The notes under the pieces were generated by a model. It was not told the origin of the DNA. It did not search any database and was given only the letters and a program-made list of their open reading frames with translations. 64,000 nucleotides of DNA from Xiphias gladius (lineage: Eukaryota; Chordata; Actinopteri; Istiophoriformes; Xiphiidae), in assembly GCF_016859285.1 (NCBI RefSeq), contig NC_053410.1, forward strand, positions 585,694 to 649,693, in the 5' to 3' direction. Below, piece after piece: positions 35,125 through 47,112 of the stretch (position 1 is its first letter; each line of letters begins with the position of its first letter). A program made the translations under genes and the position numbers.

Positions 35125-38100
35125 ACACACACACACCCTCTCTCTCTCCCTTCATGCGGTAAAACGAGGCCAGCTTGTTTCCGTGGCAACAAAGAGCGCC
35201 AACGTCCTCCTCCATCCCAGAGAGGGTTATGTAACGTTGATCATGTGCGATACACAGAGACGACATGTTCGCTCCGGTCTTTCAGGTGTGGAGTCGTTAT
35301 TTTTGTTTTTACTTGATAAATGATCTAAAATCTAACCTGATAAATCCAGTAACGTTCCGAAGAGTAAAGTTCTGATCTGGATTTGTGTTTCTCAGGTCGA
35401 ATTTAAGGCGAATTCTATTTATTTTTTACTGTTAACTTCATTTTATCTTTGTATTTTGTGAAGCACTTTACAAGGAACTTTTATTTTTATTTATTTTCAG
35501 TTTAGTTTTCAAAGCGCTTCATGTTGGAGCTTTTTAAAAATTTTATTCCATTTTATTTGATTGTATTTATTCTATTTTTATTTGTGAATGGAACTTTAAA
35601 TTTTTATTTTTTAGTTTCGTTTCATTTGTGTAGAACACAATGTTGTAATTGAAAAAAAACAAACTTATTTATTTATTTATTCTTATATCTATTTTATTGA
35701 AGTTTGTGTAGCTTCATGTTAAAACTTTTCAGTTTTTAAATTTTATTTCATTGTATCTAATATAATTTGGGTTTGTGAAGCATTTTATTTTGCAACTTTG
35801 TTTCTTTTAATTTTATTTGCAAAGTACTTTATGGTAGAGCTTCATCTCATTTTATTATATGTTACTTTTGTTGATGGAACTTTTTATTTCATTTTATTTT
35901 GTTAAGCACTTTATGGTAGAACTTTATATTTTATTTTATTTTATTTTATTTTGTGTAGCAGCTTTACTATCTACTATGTAACTGGAGCTGAGGACAAGTC
36001 GTCAGGAAAGATCCACATGAAAGATCAGAAACCCGGATCGGGCGTTTACAGGCCACAGGTTTCCATCCGACTACTCCGGGAAGCTTGGTCAGTTTTATGT
36101 CAACGTGCAAAAACAAAACCAGGTGACTCCAAAAACCTGATTATATCCAAGAAACTACACGCACAGATCTTTTCTCACCGATATCTCACTGGTTTCTAGT
36201 TTAGATTGATCACTGCGTTCATACGTACACAAAAATACACATTTTAATGGCGACCATAACCTTTTTTTTTGTTGAGTGTACTGTTTATACGGCACCTGGT
36301 TTACAGAGACAAACCTGAAACTCTGGAAACTCAGAATTTAAGAGAAGAAAACATCTTCATCAAACTTGGTCTGTCAGGTGCAGGCGAGTCAGGTGCGTCA
36401 CCTGCGTATCCGGGCCATGGTGGTCTCTGCCACCAGCACCGACTCCTCATCTGGCAGCAGCTGGATCCCGTTTGGGAATCGAAGGTTTTCCATCACCACC
36501 GTCAGCTCCCTGGTCTCCGTGTCGTACTCCAACACTCTGAGAGAACAAACCACGGCAAAAATCTGTCACTACAAAAAGGTGATCTACTGGGAAGCTTTTA
36601 ATGTGAAACATCAGCAGGAAGGGTTAAGTTTCATAACAGGAACAATATTTGTATTAAAAGAGAAAGTGTCTTATCCTCCATTGTTCTACTCATGAAATTA
36701 ATCTTGTGGAGGATTTAGAATGTCTCTTTAAAAAGATAACATAACAAGTTTCAATATGATCTATTAACCCACCGATCAATTTGAACAGTTGTTAGAACGT
36801 GATTGAACTGAAAGCACGTCTCATAAAATGACCCTTCACATGTTACGATCACTTTACTTTTCATTTTTATGAAACACGACTCTCTTTCCCCATAAAGACA
36901 CAAGAGTGAGCAGAATAATAAAGGGAAACATTTAAAGGCATTTTCTAGAAAGGAAATAAATGCGAACCGTCTTTCATTAAAGTTCCGTGTGGGATTTTAA
37001 CACGGTTATAAATCTTCCATATGAGGCTGTGGCAGTGGATGTTATCCTGAATTTATCACGACAACAGGTGAACAGGTGGGAAGCGTCTCTATCCCGAGCC
37101 TGTTTCACATCTCACTGTCTGAGAATTCACGGCCTTTATTACCGTCCGTCGGCGGTGGCCTCCATGATGAGGTGCAGGTAATCTCTGCGCCGCCACCTGC
37201 TGCTGGAGTCGGTGAAGTACACCTTCTTCCCGTCCTGCGTCACCGCCACGTCGTTAATGAACGACAGCTTCCTGCCGGCGACCACCTGACCGCCCGACAC
37301 CAACCTGGTCGCCTCACCTGCGGAGACACAAAAAACCCCCAAAAACAAAACACAGAGACTCAGAGAAGGCGGAGTTCAGACTGTACTAGGACGAGCCGAA
37401 CAACCGACGACCAATCGAAACCGATAACAAGGAGATCGTGGGGAAGCGACGGCAGACTGATGAGGGGAAAATGAATTTAAACGATTTCAGCATCAGGCTG
37501 TAGAGTGAAGAAAAGTGAAGGAGTCTGAAAACGTTCTGAATGAAACGTATGAATGTACAGTAAAATCCCAATCTGTTTTTATCAGTACGCGAGCACACGA
37601 AGAAGACGGAACGGAATAAATAATAAATAGCTGAACAAAACTAAAGGTAACAATTTCAATCTCTTTACAGACAAATGTGATGGTTGCAAAATATGAAGAT
37701 TTGAAAGAAGTGATACGCTCACTGACCTGTGGTGGGGTTGACCTCGAACAGGCCCAGGTACGCATCAGCTACAAACAGAGTCCCGTTGGGTCCCACTCTG
37801 ATCCCCAACGGTCTCCCACAGCTGGACTCCTCCTCTCTGGAGCCTGCGGGACGCGGGACACAAAAAAGAAAGTCCTGGGAATGAATTAGAGCGTTCTCTA
37901 CTTAGCGCTGGGCGATAATCCGAACGACGCCATCGTATCGTTTTTCAAAACTGAGCTGTCAAATGAATGATTTCAGGCAAACCTATGATTCGAACGTAAC
38001 AACACGGGTTTTTTCATGCGTGAAGAGTTTTGTCTGAAGCGCAGTTCAGAGCTTTGACAGAACTGCTGGAACAAGACCGTGGCTAATCGGGAGCTAATCA

Positions 38101-41100
38101 AGAGCTAATCAGGAGCTACTCAAGAGCTACTCAAGAGCTAATCGGGAGCTAATCAAGAGCTAATCAAGAGCTGCTCAAGAGCTAATCGGGAGCTAATCAA
38201 GAGCTAATCTCAAGAGCTACTCAAGAGCTGCTCAAGAGCTAATCGGGAGCTAATCAAGAGCTGCTCAAGAGCTAATCAAGAGCTGCTCAAGAGTTAATCA
38301 AGAGCTAATCAGGAGCTACTCAAGAGTTAATCCAGAGCTAATCAAGAGCTGCTCAAGAGCTAATCATTAGCTAATCAAGAGCTTATCAAGAGCTAATCAA
38401 GAGCTGCTCAAGAGCTAATCAAGAGCTGCTCAAGAGCTAATCATTTACTTTCTCAAGAGTGAAACAAGAGTTAATCGGGAGCTTATCAAGAGCTGCTCAA
38501 GAACTGCTCAAGAGCTAATAATTAGCTAATCAAGAGCTAATCGGGAGCTAATCAAGAGCTAATCAAGAGCTGCTCAAGAACTGCTCAAGAGCTAATCGGG
38601 AGCTAATCAAGAGCTAATCAGGAGCTACTCAAGAGCTAATCCAGAGCTAATCAGGAGCTAATCAAGAGCTGCTCAAGAGTTAATCAAGAGTTAATCAAGA
38701 GCTAATCAGGAGCTAATCAGGAGCTACTCAAAAATTAATCCAGAGCTAATCAGGAGCTAATCAGGAGCTAATCAAGAGCTAATCAAGAGCTAATCGGGAG
38801 CTAATCAAGAGCTAATCAGGAGGTGCTCAAGAAAAGTTGATACATCAATCCATCTTAAACAAATAAGAAAACACATCACAACAGCATTGCCGAACTGAGT
38901 AAACCAGCTACTTCTCTGAAAAGAAATAATCAGTCATTACCAAAGTTTGCACGTGTGATCATAAAGATCGTACGAGCACGACTGCAAAGTTTCAGGAACG
39001 TCGTCTTAAAGCGAACGGCTTAAAATCAAAAAGATGTGTGTCCATTGCTTGGAGCCTTGACAGATCAGTAGCTTGAGTGGGGGAAGTTGGGGTCATAACG
39101 TGCGGTGGAAGTTTTCTTCTGGAACAGCTCAGACCTTTAGCTGGCGGTTCAAACCTGCCCCAACTCTACTTCACCTGCTCTTAACGCCAAAGGTTCCAGT
39201 TCTTGGGCCGACTGCGTCTCGTTATTTCAGCTGGCAATCGTGAAAACCATATTTCATGAACAGACAAGGAACAAGCATCCAAATGCTCCCAGTCTGCTTG
39301 GACCCCGATCACCGAACGTCACTGTATTTATTTCTGCTTCGCTTATTCTTTTATTTTTCTGGCAATAACAAGCTTCCACGGCATCTCTAATTCTACGTGA
39401 ATGAACATTAGCTGTAATTGTTTTGTCGCTCCACCTTCGTTTTTGACTCAGACTCAGATCAGAAAGCAGGACCAGTTAAATGTGTCACAAACCCACATCT
39501 GCCCATCATCAGTGAGTTTCCTGTTCGGAGAACCACCACAGTAAGTGGATTTTAACGCTCAGCGAGTCCGACTGCACGGTGTGTCTAAACAAAACTTCCT
39601 CCCCAGTTTCATCCAACTGAAACATCAGTAAAAACCAGTAAATCCACTCTCCGCTCAGACTTCCTGTTTCACAATAAAACTCCTGCTTTATCGTTTCACG
39701 TTTTCTGTTTTTATATAAATGTTAAAGCACACTGGGTCTTCTCTTGTGAAAGATACATGTTTTAGTATAAATACAGTTTGTTTGGCAACTGAGATTAAAG
39801 AAAATAAAACCTTTGGGGTCACAGGCTGAAACTCTCTCAGACTGTTTGTGGTCAGCTGTGTTTGCTTGAAGCCACGTGTCGTACTTCATCTCAGCCGAGT
39901 TCGTGTGTGTTTAATGTTGAAACAGAGAAGGTCTGAACACGTCGCCGCCTCAGTCCCACTGGTTTTTCTGAGTTTCCTCACTCGGCGGTTGAGAAACGTC
40001 CGGTGAAAGTTTAAAACTCCAGAGTGAAGCAACCAGAGCAAACGGAGAAAAACCTCACAGTGTTTCCAAATGTGAGCAGGTTAAAGGTTAATGCCTTGCT
40101 CAACAGCAGGCAGCCCTTTTTAATCCAGTCACATTTAACTTAGACTGAACGTGAAATTTAAACGTTTAGTACGGTTTAGCTTAGTTTAATGAATTTTGTT
40201 GGTTAGGTTTTAAAGAATAACATTTTTCTTAAAGTTTTAAATTAAAGTCTTAAACTAAACTTTAAACTGATCTAAGCAAAACCTTAAACTCAACTAAATC
40301 TTTAGACTAAACCAATCCTTGAAATAAAACAAACTCAGCCTTAAACAAAAAAATGATTAAACTAAACAAAATCAAAGCTTTGAACTACACTTGAGTTTAA
40401 ATGAAACGAGTTTAAATGAAACTAAATCACAGTGAATTTCCTTGTTGACAGGCGCTGTGCTAATAAACTCGCTTCTGTTAAACTAAACTAAACTTTAAAA
40501 TGTTAAAGTTGAGGTTTAGTCAAGTAAAGTTTAACTGAACTGAATCTTAAACTAAACTAAACTTCTGAACCAAACCAAACGTCAGTTTTTCTCACCACAG
40601 GGCAGTTTCCCGAGTCTCGTCACCGTGTGGATTCTTCGACCGACCAGCTTCACGATTTTCCCGTCAGCTGTTCCAGAGAACAAAACATCTGCAGACAGAG
40701 GAGACAAACATCTGTCAGCTCTCGGTCTTTCTCATGCTCCTCCTCACTGAACAGATTTCAACATGTTTGCAGATTTTTACTGTTTTCTTTCTTTCTTTCT
40801 TTCTCTCAGGTGTTTTTTTTCACCTAACTGAGTTTTACATATCAAGTGCAGCCATCAGTCAGTGTTGTTGTCTAAATGTTGCAGTGTGAAGATGCGTCGT
40901 CATCATCCTCGTCGCAGGTGGGAAACCTTCACACCTGGTGACGCTGAAATCGAAATCCAACAGCGTTTCTGTGCAGTTTAAGCTCAATCAGCAACTAGTT
41001 CGTTATTGATTCATCTGCAGGCCGTTTTCCTGATTAATCGGTTAATCGTTTGGTCTCTAAAACATCAGAAAATAGTGCAAAATGCCTGTCACATGGTCCC

Positions 41101-44100
41101 AGAGTCAATGTTGAATTCATGAAATGTTTTGACCAACCGAATTGACTTAACCGATCAATCAATTAAAACAATTACCTAAATAGTTGCTGATAAATTGTCT
41201 GTCGATCGACTAATCGATTAATCATTTTTAATTTTTTTTATATTTTTATTTATTTTTATTTTTTTTAAACATATTTTAATAGTTTTTTGACATAAATTTT
41301 TAAACAGGCCTGGTTCTGTATGAAGCCATAGATTAGAACCAGATTAGAAAAATCAAAATTCTCTTTTCATTGTGAGTTTATAGTTTATACTCACTCGACG
41401 CCGTTGGCTGAGGAAAACAGGCGAAGCGATCTCATTTATAAAGAACCTTTAAATACAAGACAACCGAATGTGCTGTTGTACACTAACGTGCATACGGCAG
41501 CGGCAGCACGTACTAAAGAAAATACAAAGTGAAACAGAAAAATACCAAAATTAAAAGTTAAAAAGCAGCGGTCCACCGATCGACTCTTGAGGAACTCCGA
41601 TAAAGTTGGTTGTTCCTCCAGGTTTAAAACCTCTAATTGAAGTTGCTGGTTTTTACATCAGAGGAAAACTAGACAAGATCGGGGTCTGAAAGGTTACAGG
41701 ACTGAGATGTGAGTCTGGACACTGGACTTTAAACTCTGCACAACCCAGTTCACGATATGGTCAGAGTGTCCCAGACTGGAGGGATGTCTGATGTCTGCTT
41801 CAGTGGCTGCAGCTGAACCCAAACTGAGGAAATCTCCCAAATCTCCCTTGACATTTTTGTGTTGGCACATGTCGGACGTCAAGCTGATGTAACTGATCTG
41901 TGTTTGACAGTTTCCTCGGCGACAAAGTAACAAACAAGCTGACCTCCGATGTTGGCGATGGACTCTGGTCCGATGATCTGATCTTCAAAGAGTCTCTGAG
42001 CCTGTCTGAGCTTCAGGTTCGGCTCCCAGCAGCCCTTCATCAGCGGAGGCTCCTTCAGACTGCGGCACACAAAACAACCAGCAGGGGGCAGTAAAGGAAC
42101 CCAAAAGGACAGGTTAACGTGGAAGTTTTAAAAATACGGAAATTTTAAAGGCGTTTTTACAGCAGAGTATTAGATCGTCATCACAACTTTATTCTGCAAA
42201 TATTAAAACACGTTTCTAGAAAATGTACAACTTTTCCTCAAATTAGCATTTTTTATTTTTCAGAACTGAAAACTGAAAAACTGAAAATAGCTTTTTATTT
42301 AAAATATTACTTTTTTCTAGAAATGGTGCCACTTTATTCTTACAATATGCCAACGTTTTAATATATTCCAACCTTCTTCTCAAAATTTTACAGGTTCTAA
42401 AAATATTACTTTTTTCCTTCTGAATATTGTAACTTCATTCACTTGTCAAGATATTACGATTCTGCTCAGACATTTTCCAACTTTATCCACGAAATATTAC
42501 TTTTTTTTCCTTAAAATATTAGCATTTAATTTACAGAATAATATGACTTTTTTTGAATGTTTCTCAAAAATGTGAGACTTTTTAAATTTTTTACATTTTT
42601 AAAGAAATAAATCTCAGAGTATTCTGAATTAATCTTTGAAAATGTCTTACATTTTTCTTGAAATATTACTAATGTATCCTCAAATTCTAAATTTTTTTTT
42701 TTCACAACATGGCCCCCAACACTCCGTGGTACAAGTTAGAGTTCTAGTCAAACCAATGAAAACCTCTGTCAGTGGAGTGAACTGATTTCAGCTGCTTTCA
42801 ACAAAAAATCTACTCATTTCATCATTTTTCCGCCTGCAGTTGAGTGGTCAGGTTTATTCTCTTACTTCCAGATACTGGCTCTTATTTCTACAAAAGTCCT
42901 GCAACAAGTTAAAAATTTGATTTTCAGGACTAAACTACCTGATAAAATTGAGGGTTTTTTTTTTTGTTTCACTGTAAAATGAGGGTGTCCAGACGGTTTC
43001 ATATCTCCGTTTGTGTGTCAGGATAAACTTTTTTGGCAGAATGTGGAAGTTGTGTAAAAGAAGCAAACCATGACAGAGATGTCGTCCATTGACACAGAGG
43101 TATAGTTTGTGCGGGAGGTGCAGAAGGGAACCAGGAACCACTCTGGGTTCAGGTGGAGGAAGTATTCTGGGTTGATTATGATTATCAGGAAACTAATATC
43201 AAACTCAGTAATGATAAACATGAATTAATTTTCGGTCGAAGCAGTGGGTACGATTACAGCCTCACCGGAAAGAAACTAAAGATCCAGATTTGAGGGATCC
43301 ATGGACGGATAATGAGACAACGGGCCCCCGCCCTCCTACACAACCGCAAGACCCCGGACTGAAAGAGAGCGGTCTCTCCTTTCGTTTTGCGTCTCTCTGC
43401 AGCCGAGAACTGCCACCGCTTGGAAGAATAGTTTAATAATATTTAGTATTTAATAAGAATTTCTGCTGGACTCACCTGAAGACCTCGGGCTGGATTGGAG
43501 ACTCCAGGATGAGGACGACGACCAGAAGAGGAAGAAGCAGGAAGCCGCCCAGAGAGAGCAGAGTCACCTGAAACACCTTCCCGCTGTAGGTGCTGAGAGA
43601 CGGACAGAGACGGTACAGAGGGCGAGTCAACACGCCAGAGGACATTTTAACGGCGAGCTGCTAAACGACACGCGGGGCCGTCGTTGTCCATTAGTCTGAC
43701 CGTTGTTTTCTCGATCGATCGACCGATCGATCGTTTAATCAATCGAACGTCACAAAAAAGGTGAAAAAGTGGAGCCAGAGAATATCTGGCAAAATAACTG
43801 ACGGGATTCATCGATTGTCAGAGCGGCCGCTGAGTTTCCGCAGGTCGACTCGCTGAGGCTCCAAATAAACGCCTCCTACCTGCTACGAGTCTGAACCTGG
43901 AAACCGTCGTAATCTGAAGGTCTCGGTTAAAGGGTTGATCCGGCCATGGATCAACGGCGTTCCGGAAAGTGGCTGAGAAACCAGAAACCTGAGCAGCACA
44001 AGGGGAGACATCCTGACCTTTAGTCCACAAACACTGGAGGAGGAATGGAGGACTAGAGGAGGACTAACCAGGACTAGAGGAGGACTAGAGGAGGACTAAC

Positions 44101-45459
44101 CAGGACTAGAGGAGGACTAACCAGGGCTAGAGGACTAGAGGAGGACTAACCAGGACTAGAGGAGGACTAACCAGGGCTAGAGGACTAGAGGAGGACTAAC
44201 CAGGACTAGAGGAGGACTAACCAGGTCGAAATGACTAGAGGAGGACTAAAGGACTAGAGGAGGACTAACCAGGACTAGAGGAGGACTTACCAGGGCTAAA
44301 TGACTAGAGGAGGACTAACAAGGACTAGAGGAGGACTAAATGACTAGGAGTAGGACTAACCAGGACTAAAGGACTAGAGGAGGACTAGAGGAGGACTAAA
44401 TGACTAGGAGGAGGACTAGAGGACGACTAACCAGAACTAAAGGACTAAATGAATACAGGAGGACTTACCAGGACTAAAGGACTAAAGGGCCAGAGGAGGA
44501 CTAACCAGGACTAAAGGACTAGAGGAGGACTAACCAGGACTAAAGGACTAGAGGAGGACTAAAGGACCAGAGGAGGACTAACCAGGCCTAAAGGACTAAG
44601 GGACCAGGGGAGGACTAACCAGGACTAAAGGACTAGAGGAGGACTAGAGGAGGACTAAATGACTAGGAGGAGGACTAGAGGACGACTAACCAGAACTAAA
44701 GGACTAAAGGACCAGAGGAGGACTAACCAGGACTAAAGGACTAGAGGAGGACTAACCAGGACTAAAGGACTAGAGGAGGACTAAAGGACCAGAGGAGGAC
44801 TAACCAGGACTAAAGGACTAGAGGAGGACTAAAGGACCAGAGGTGGACTAACCAGGAGTAAAGGACTAAAGGACCAGAGGAGGACTAACCAGGACTAGAG
44901 GACCAGAGGAGGACTAACCAGGACTAGAGGACCAGAGGAGGACTAACCAGGACTAGAGGAGGAGGACTGTGTCCCTTCAAGTGTCTATGATCAGGTGTAT
45001 GAAGGCGCAGGTTGAACTTGAATCTGTCCACCAGGTGAATTTTCACTTCTCTTGTATCGATCATTAGTGACTCCGAAACCAATCGGCCTCTGATCGATTA
45101 ATCAGGAGGCCGACGGCTGCTGAGCTCCGGCGATCAAAGACCTCAACTGTAACTAAAACCTGGATCCGCGCAGTTTCTAACCAGCTCACAGTGATCAATG
45201 CATCCGGGAGAGACAGCTGCGGATAATCTGATCAATAATCAATCAGTCGGAAACAAACGGCGCAGTGCGCACGTACCGGTACATTGACGGTGATAAAAAC
45301 GGTTGCTTTTGTTTTCGTGTCCAGCCCGGGACGTGGGTCTAAGAGCGGTCCCGGGTCCGTTTCTTACCCGGATCCCTTGTGTCGGTGCTCCGGCAGCTCG
45401 TCGGTGATGACCTGCGGTCTGTGCAGCCGGCGGAACCGGAGCCCCTCCGACTCGTTCAT
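32949..45459 (-). CDS. apmap: APMAP (adipocyte plasma membrane-associated protein), 9 exons, 415 aa
   Basis: Exons in transcript order: 45459-45368, 43592-43476, 42059-41944, 40688-40596, 37843-37727, 37317-37143, 36536-36402, 34075-33883, 33158-32949 (stop TAA). All have GT/AG borders and consistent phase. Human APMAP is 416 residues. It is a type II membrane protein with a six-bladed beta-propeller of the strictosidine-synthase-like family and reported arylesterase activity. Visible features are the cytoplasmic N-terminus MNESEGLRFRRLHRPQV, a signal anchor at about residues 40-60, EPNLKLRQAQRLFEDQ, GPESIANIGD, RPLGIRVGPNGTLFVADAY with the N159 sequon, SFINDVAVTQDGKKVYFTDS, RFPNGIQL, VAETTMARIRR, GFPDNIRPSSTGGYWVAM and HEHDGSLYLGSFRSPY. 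An in-frame TAA lies six codons before the ATG, fixing the start. Nothing is missing. It is transcribed toward cst7. Confidence 0.97.
33500..33840. repeat. Degenerate ~40-50 bp tandem repeat (apmap intron 8)
   Basis: Repeated words GGACACCTGGGAG, GAACACCTGGGAGT, GGACACCCGG and ATCGTCTCT or GTCGTCTCTAC occur at roughly 40-50 base spacing. Confidence 0.55.
34489..34552. repeat. 64-bp spacer-free palindrome (apmap intron 7)
   Basis: Two 32-base arms (34489-34520 and 34521-34552) are reverse complements except at one position (G34514 against T34527, a G-T pair). The arms begin GGACGAAGACGTAGTAGC and meet at TTTATAAA. As RNA it would form a long hairpin with almost no loop; as DNA it could extrude a cruciform. 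Confidence 0.95.
35092..35136. repeat. (CA)n microsatellite
   Basis: CA run with a single interruption (CAGACA), followed by a short CT run, in apmap intron 7. Confidence 0.95.
35395..35955. repeat. T-rich low-complexity stretch with TTTTATTT words
   Basis: Dominated by ATTTTATTTTATTTT-like sequence and recurrent words (AGCACTTTATGG, GGAACTTT), suggesting an old degenerate tandem array in apmap intron 7. Confidence 0.7.
38081..38835. repeat. 11-bp minisatellite, ~755 bp (apmap intron 4)
   Basis: About 68 units of GAGCTAATCAA with variants GAGCTACTCAA, GAGCTGCTCAA, GAGCTAATCGG and GAGTTAATCAA. It lies between exons 37727-37843 and 40596-40688. Each unit carries an AGCT site and a near-constant GAGCT core. 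Confidence 0.95.
40137..40580. repeat. Degenerate TAAAC/TTAAA-rich repeat (apmap intron 4)
   Basis: Frequent CTAAACTAAAC and AAACTTTAAACTGA words just 5' on the map of exon 40596-40688. Confidence 0.6.
40970..41236. repeat. Teleost interspersed repeat with ATTAATCG words (apmap intron 3)
   Basis: GATTAATCGGTTAATCGTTTG and AAACATCAGAAAATAGTGC match the family described at 17154. The distal end (GATCGACTAATCGATTAATC) runs in the opposite sense, so the segment may be two joined fragments. Confidence 0.5.
42120..43475. other. apmap intron 2, AT-rich
   Basis: Contains many AATATTAC and TTTTTC words (42170-42690) that look like degenerate tandem sequence. No gene or motif was supported. Confidence 0.5.
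44034..44969. repeat. ~21-bp minisatellite, ~935 bp (apmap intron 1)
   Basis: Built from GGACTAGAGGAGGACTAACC and the variants GGACTAAAGGAC and GGACCAGAGGAGG. There are higher-order blocks of about 40-60 bases. Strongly purine-biased on the + strand. Confidence 0.95.
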
Positions 45460-45640
45460 GCTGGACTCGGACGGTTAACCTGGACCGGCTCGGATCGGTT
45501 GGGTTCAGCAGCTGGCCTGGAGCTGGAACGGGCCGCCGTGTTGAGGTCTAGACCGGGTAGAGAGGGAGGAAACCCGGAGACCGCGGACCATCCTATCGAG
45601 GGTGTTCACAACAAGCGCGTTTCCGGTCCGCTTCAAAATA
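45230..45640 (-). promoter_or_regulatory. Probable CpG-rich promoter and 5' region of apmap
   Basis: CpG-dense sequence surrounds coding exon 1 (for example CCGGGTCCG, CCGGCGGAACCGG, CACAACAAGCGCG), in contrast to AT-rich DNA on both sides. Promoter role is inferred from composition and position. No TATA box is evident. Confidence 0.5.
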
Positions 45641-47112
45641 AAGGCCCCACCAACCAGCCGGTCATCATCTTTTGTCGTTTCACGAGTTTAAAAAATAAAA
45701 ACGGAAAAAAATAGAAAGAAAAGAAATGTAAAAACCCCAAGAAGAAAAAACAGAACTGTAATAAAAAAAACAAAAAACTAAAACTTTTGAATTCAATTTG
45801 CAAGTTTTCAAAAATGCAAATGAAACAGAAAAAACAGACAAAAAAGGAAAAAGTAACAAAAATAAGAATAAAAAAAATCAAAAAAGAACAAATAAACGTG
45901 TAATAAAAACAATAAATAAATAAAAGCAAAAAGGAAACCCAAATAAAAGGAAAAAATTAGTAAAATATTAAGGAAAAGTAAAATGATAAAACTGAAACAT
46001 TAGAAAGAAAGAACAAAAGAAAATAAAAAGCAAGAAAGAAAAAGTAAATTAAATAGATAAAAAATATAATATGAACATAAACATGAAAGGGAACACTGAC
46101 CTAAAAATGTTCATCTTTAAATAAAAGGTGCAGTCAAAGACTGAACAGCTACTGAAACACGTCATTAACATTTATTTGGCCCAAAGAGAGAGACTGAGGG
46201 ACTGTAAACTTCCGTTAGCAACAATGAATAGGATATTTATCAAGAATTACAAAACATCTTCTCCCTCAAATAATTGTTAGCAGATAAATGATATCTTTAT
46301 TTTATCTGCTAATGTAGATAACGTGACCCCCAGATGACTTCACTCGTTCCCTCGATTCACTGACAAACACGTGAAACAGGTTGAAACTGTCTTTTATTTC
46401 AGCTCCACTCAGTCCTGGACTCATCAAAACTTCAAACCAAAACCTAAGAGAATTTTCAACAACGCGTCACTTCTCCAGAGATTTAAAGAGACTTTGAATT
46501 TTCCATTTACAAGCCTGAAAAAACAAATGTTCAGATGATTCACAGTCCATTTCTAAAGCGGCTTTTCCAGGATCAACACCGGCGACGCTGCAAACAAAAC
46601 TGTTCCCACGGTCAGTGGGAGAGATGAACACACACACACACACACAAAGTAGATGGAAATAATTAAATTAAAATAAAATAAAAAAGATTTGTATCTCAAT
46701 TCACAGTTATTAAAACACAATCATTCAGAGTATGAAAGTGCAGCGCTGCTCTGAACCACCAGGGGGCCCACTGACAAAACACTCTGCTCTGTTCTTCCAA
46801 ATCCCGACTGTGGAGAACTCGGGTGTAGCAACCGAAACAGTGGAGAAATCTGCATCTAGATTCCTGCTTCTCTCTCTCTGGCTCCTCTCCCTCCAGTCAA
46901 CGCCACAGCCTCCTCCGCTGTCAGTATCAACAGTCCGCTGTGCACTCACCACCTCCGTTGTCCAGTATCAACACTTTCCTTTCTACTCCTCTCCTCCGTC
47001 CTCACAGCCGCTGCACTTTCACCTCCGTTGTCAGTATCAACAGTCGGTCGGTGGTTTTATAACAAAATACTCTGAGATACAGTGGAACTGTAACTTGAGA
47101 CCAAAAGCAGGT
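45640..47112 (-). other. A-rich tract and probable 3' UTR of the zinc-finger gene
   Basis: 45640-46100 is a long A-rich low-complexity tract. A minus-strand AATAAA at 46393-46398 is the most plausible poly(A) signal for the zinc-finger gene, giving a 3' UTR of about 0.7 kb. A short CA run is at 46625-46645. Confidence 0.45.

Noticed and set aside
38081-38835. Possible CRISPR-like array of regularly spaced repeats
   Set aside because: Units are contiguous 11-mers without spacers, in a vertebrate intron; it is a minisatellite.
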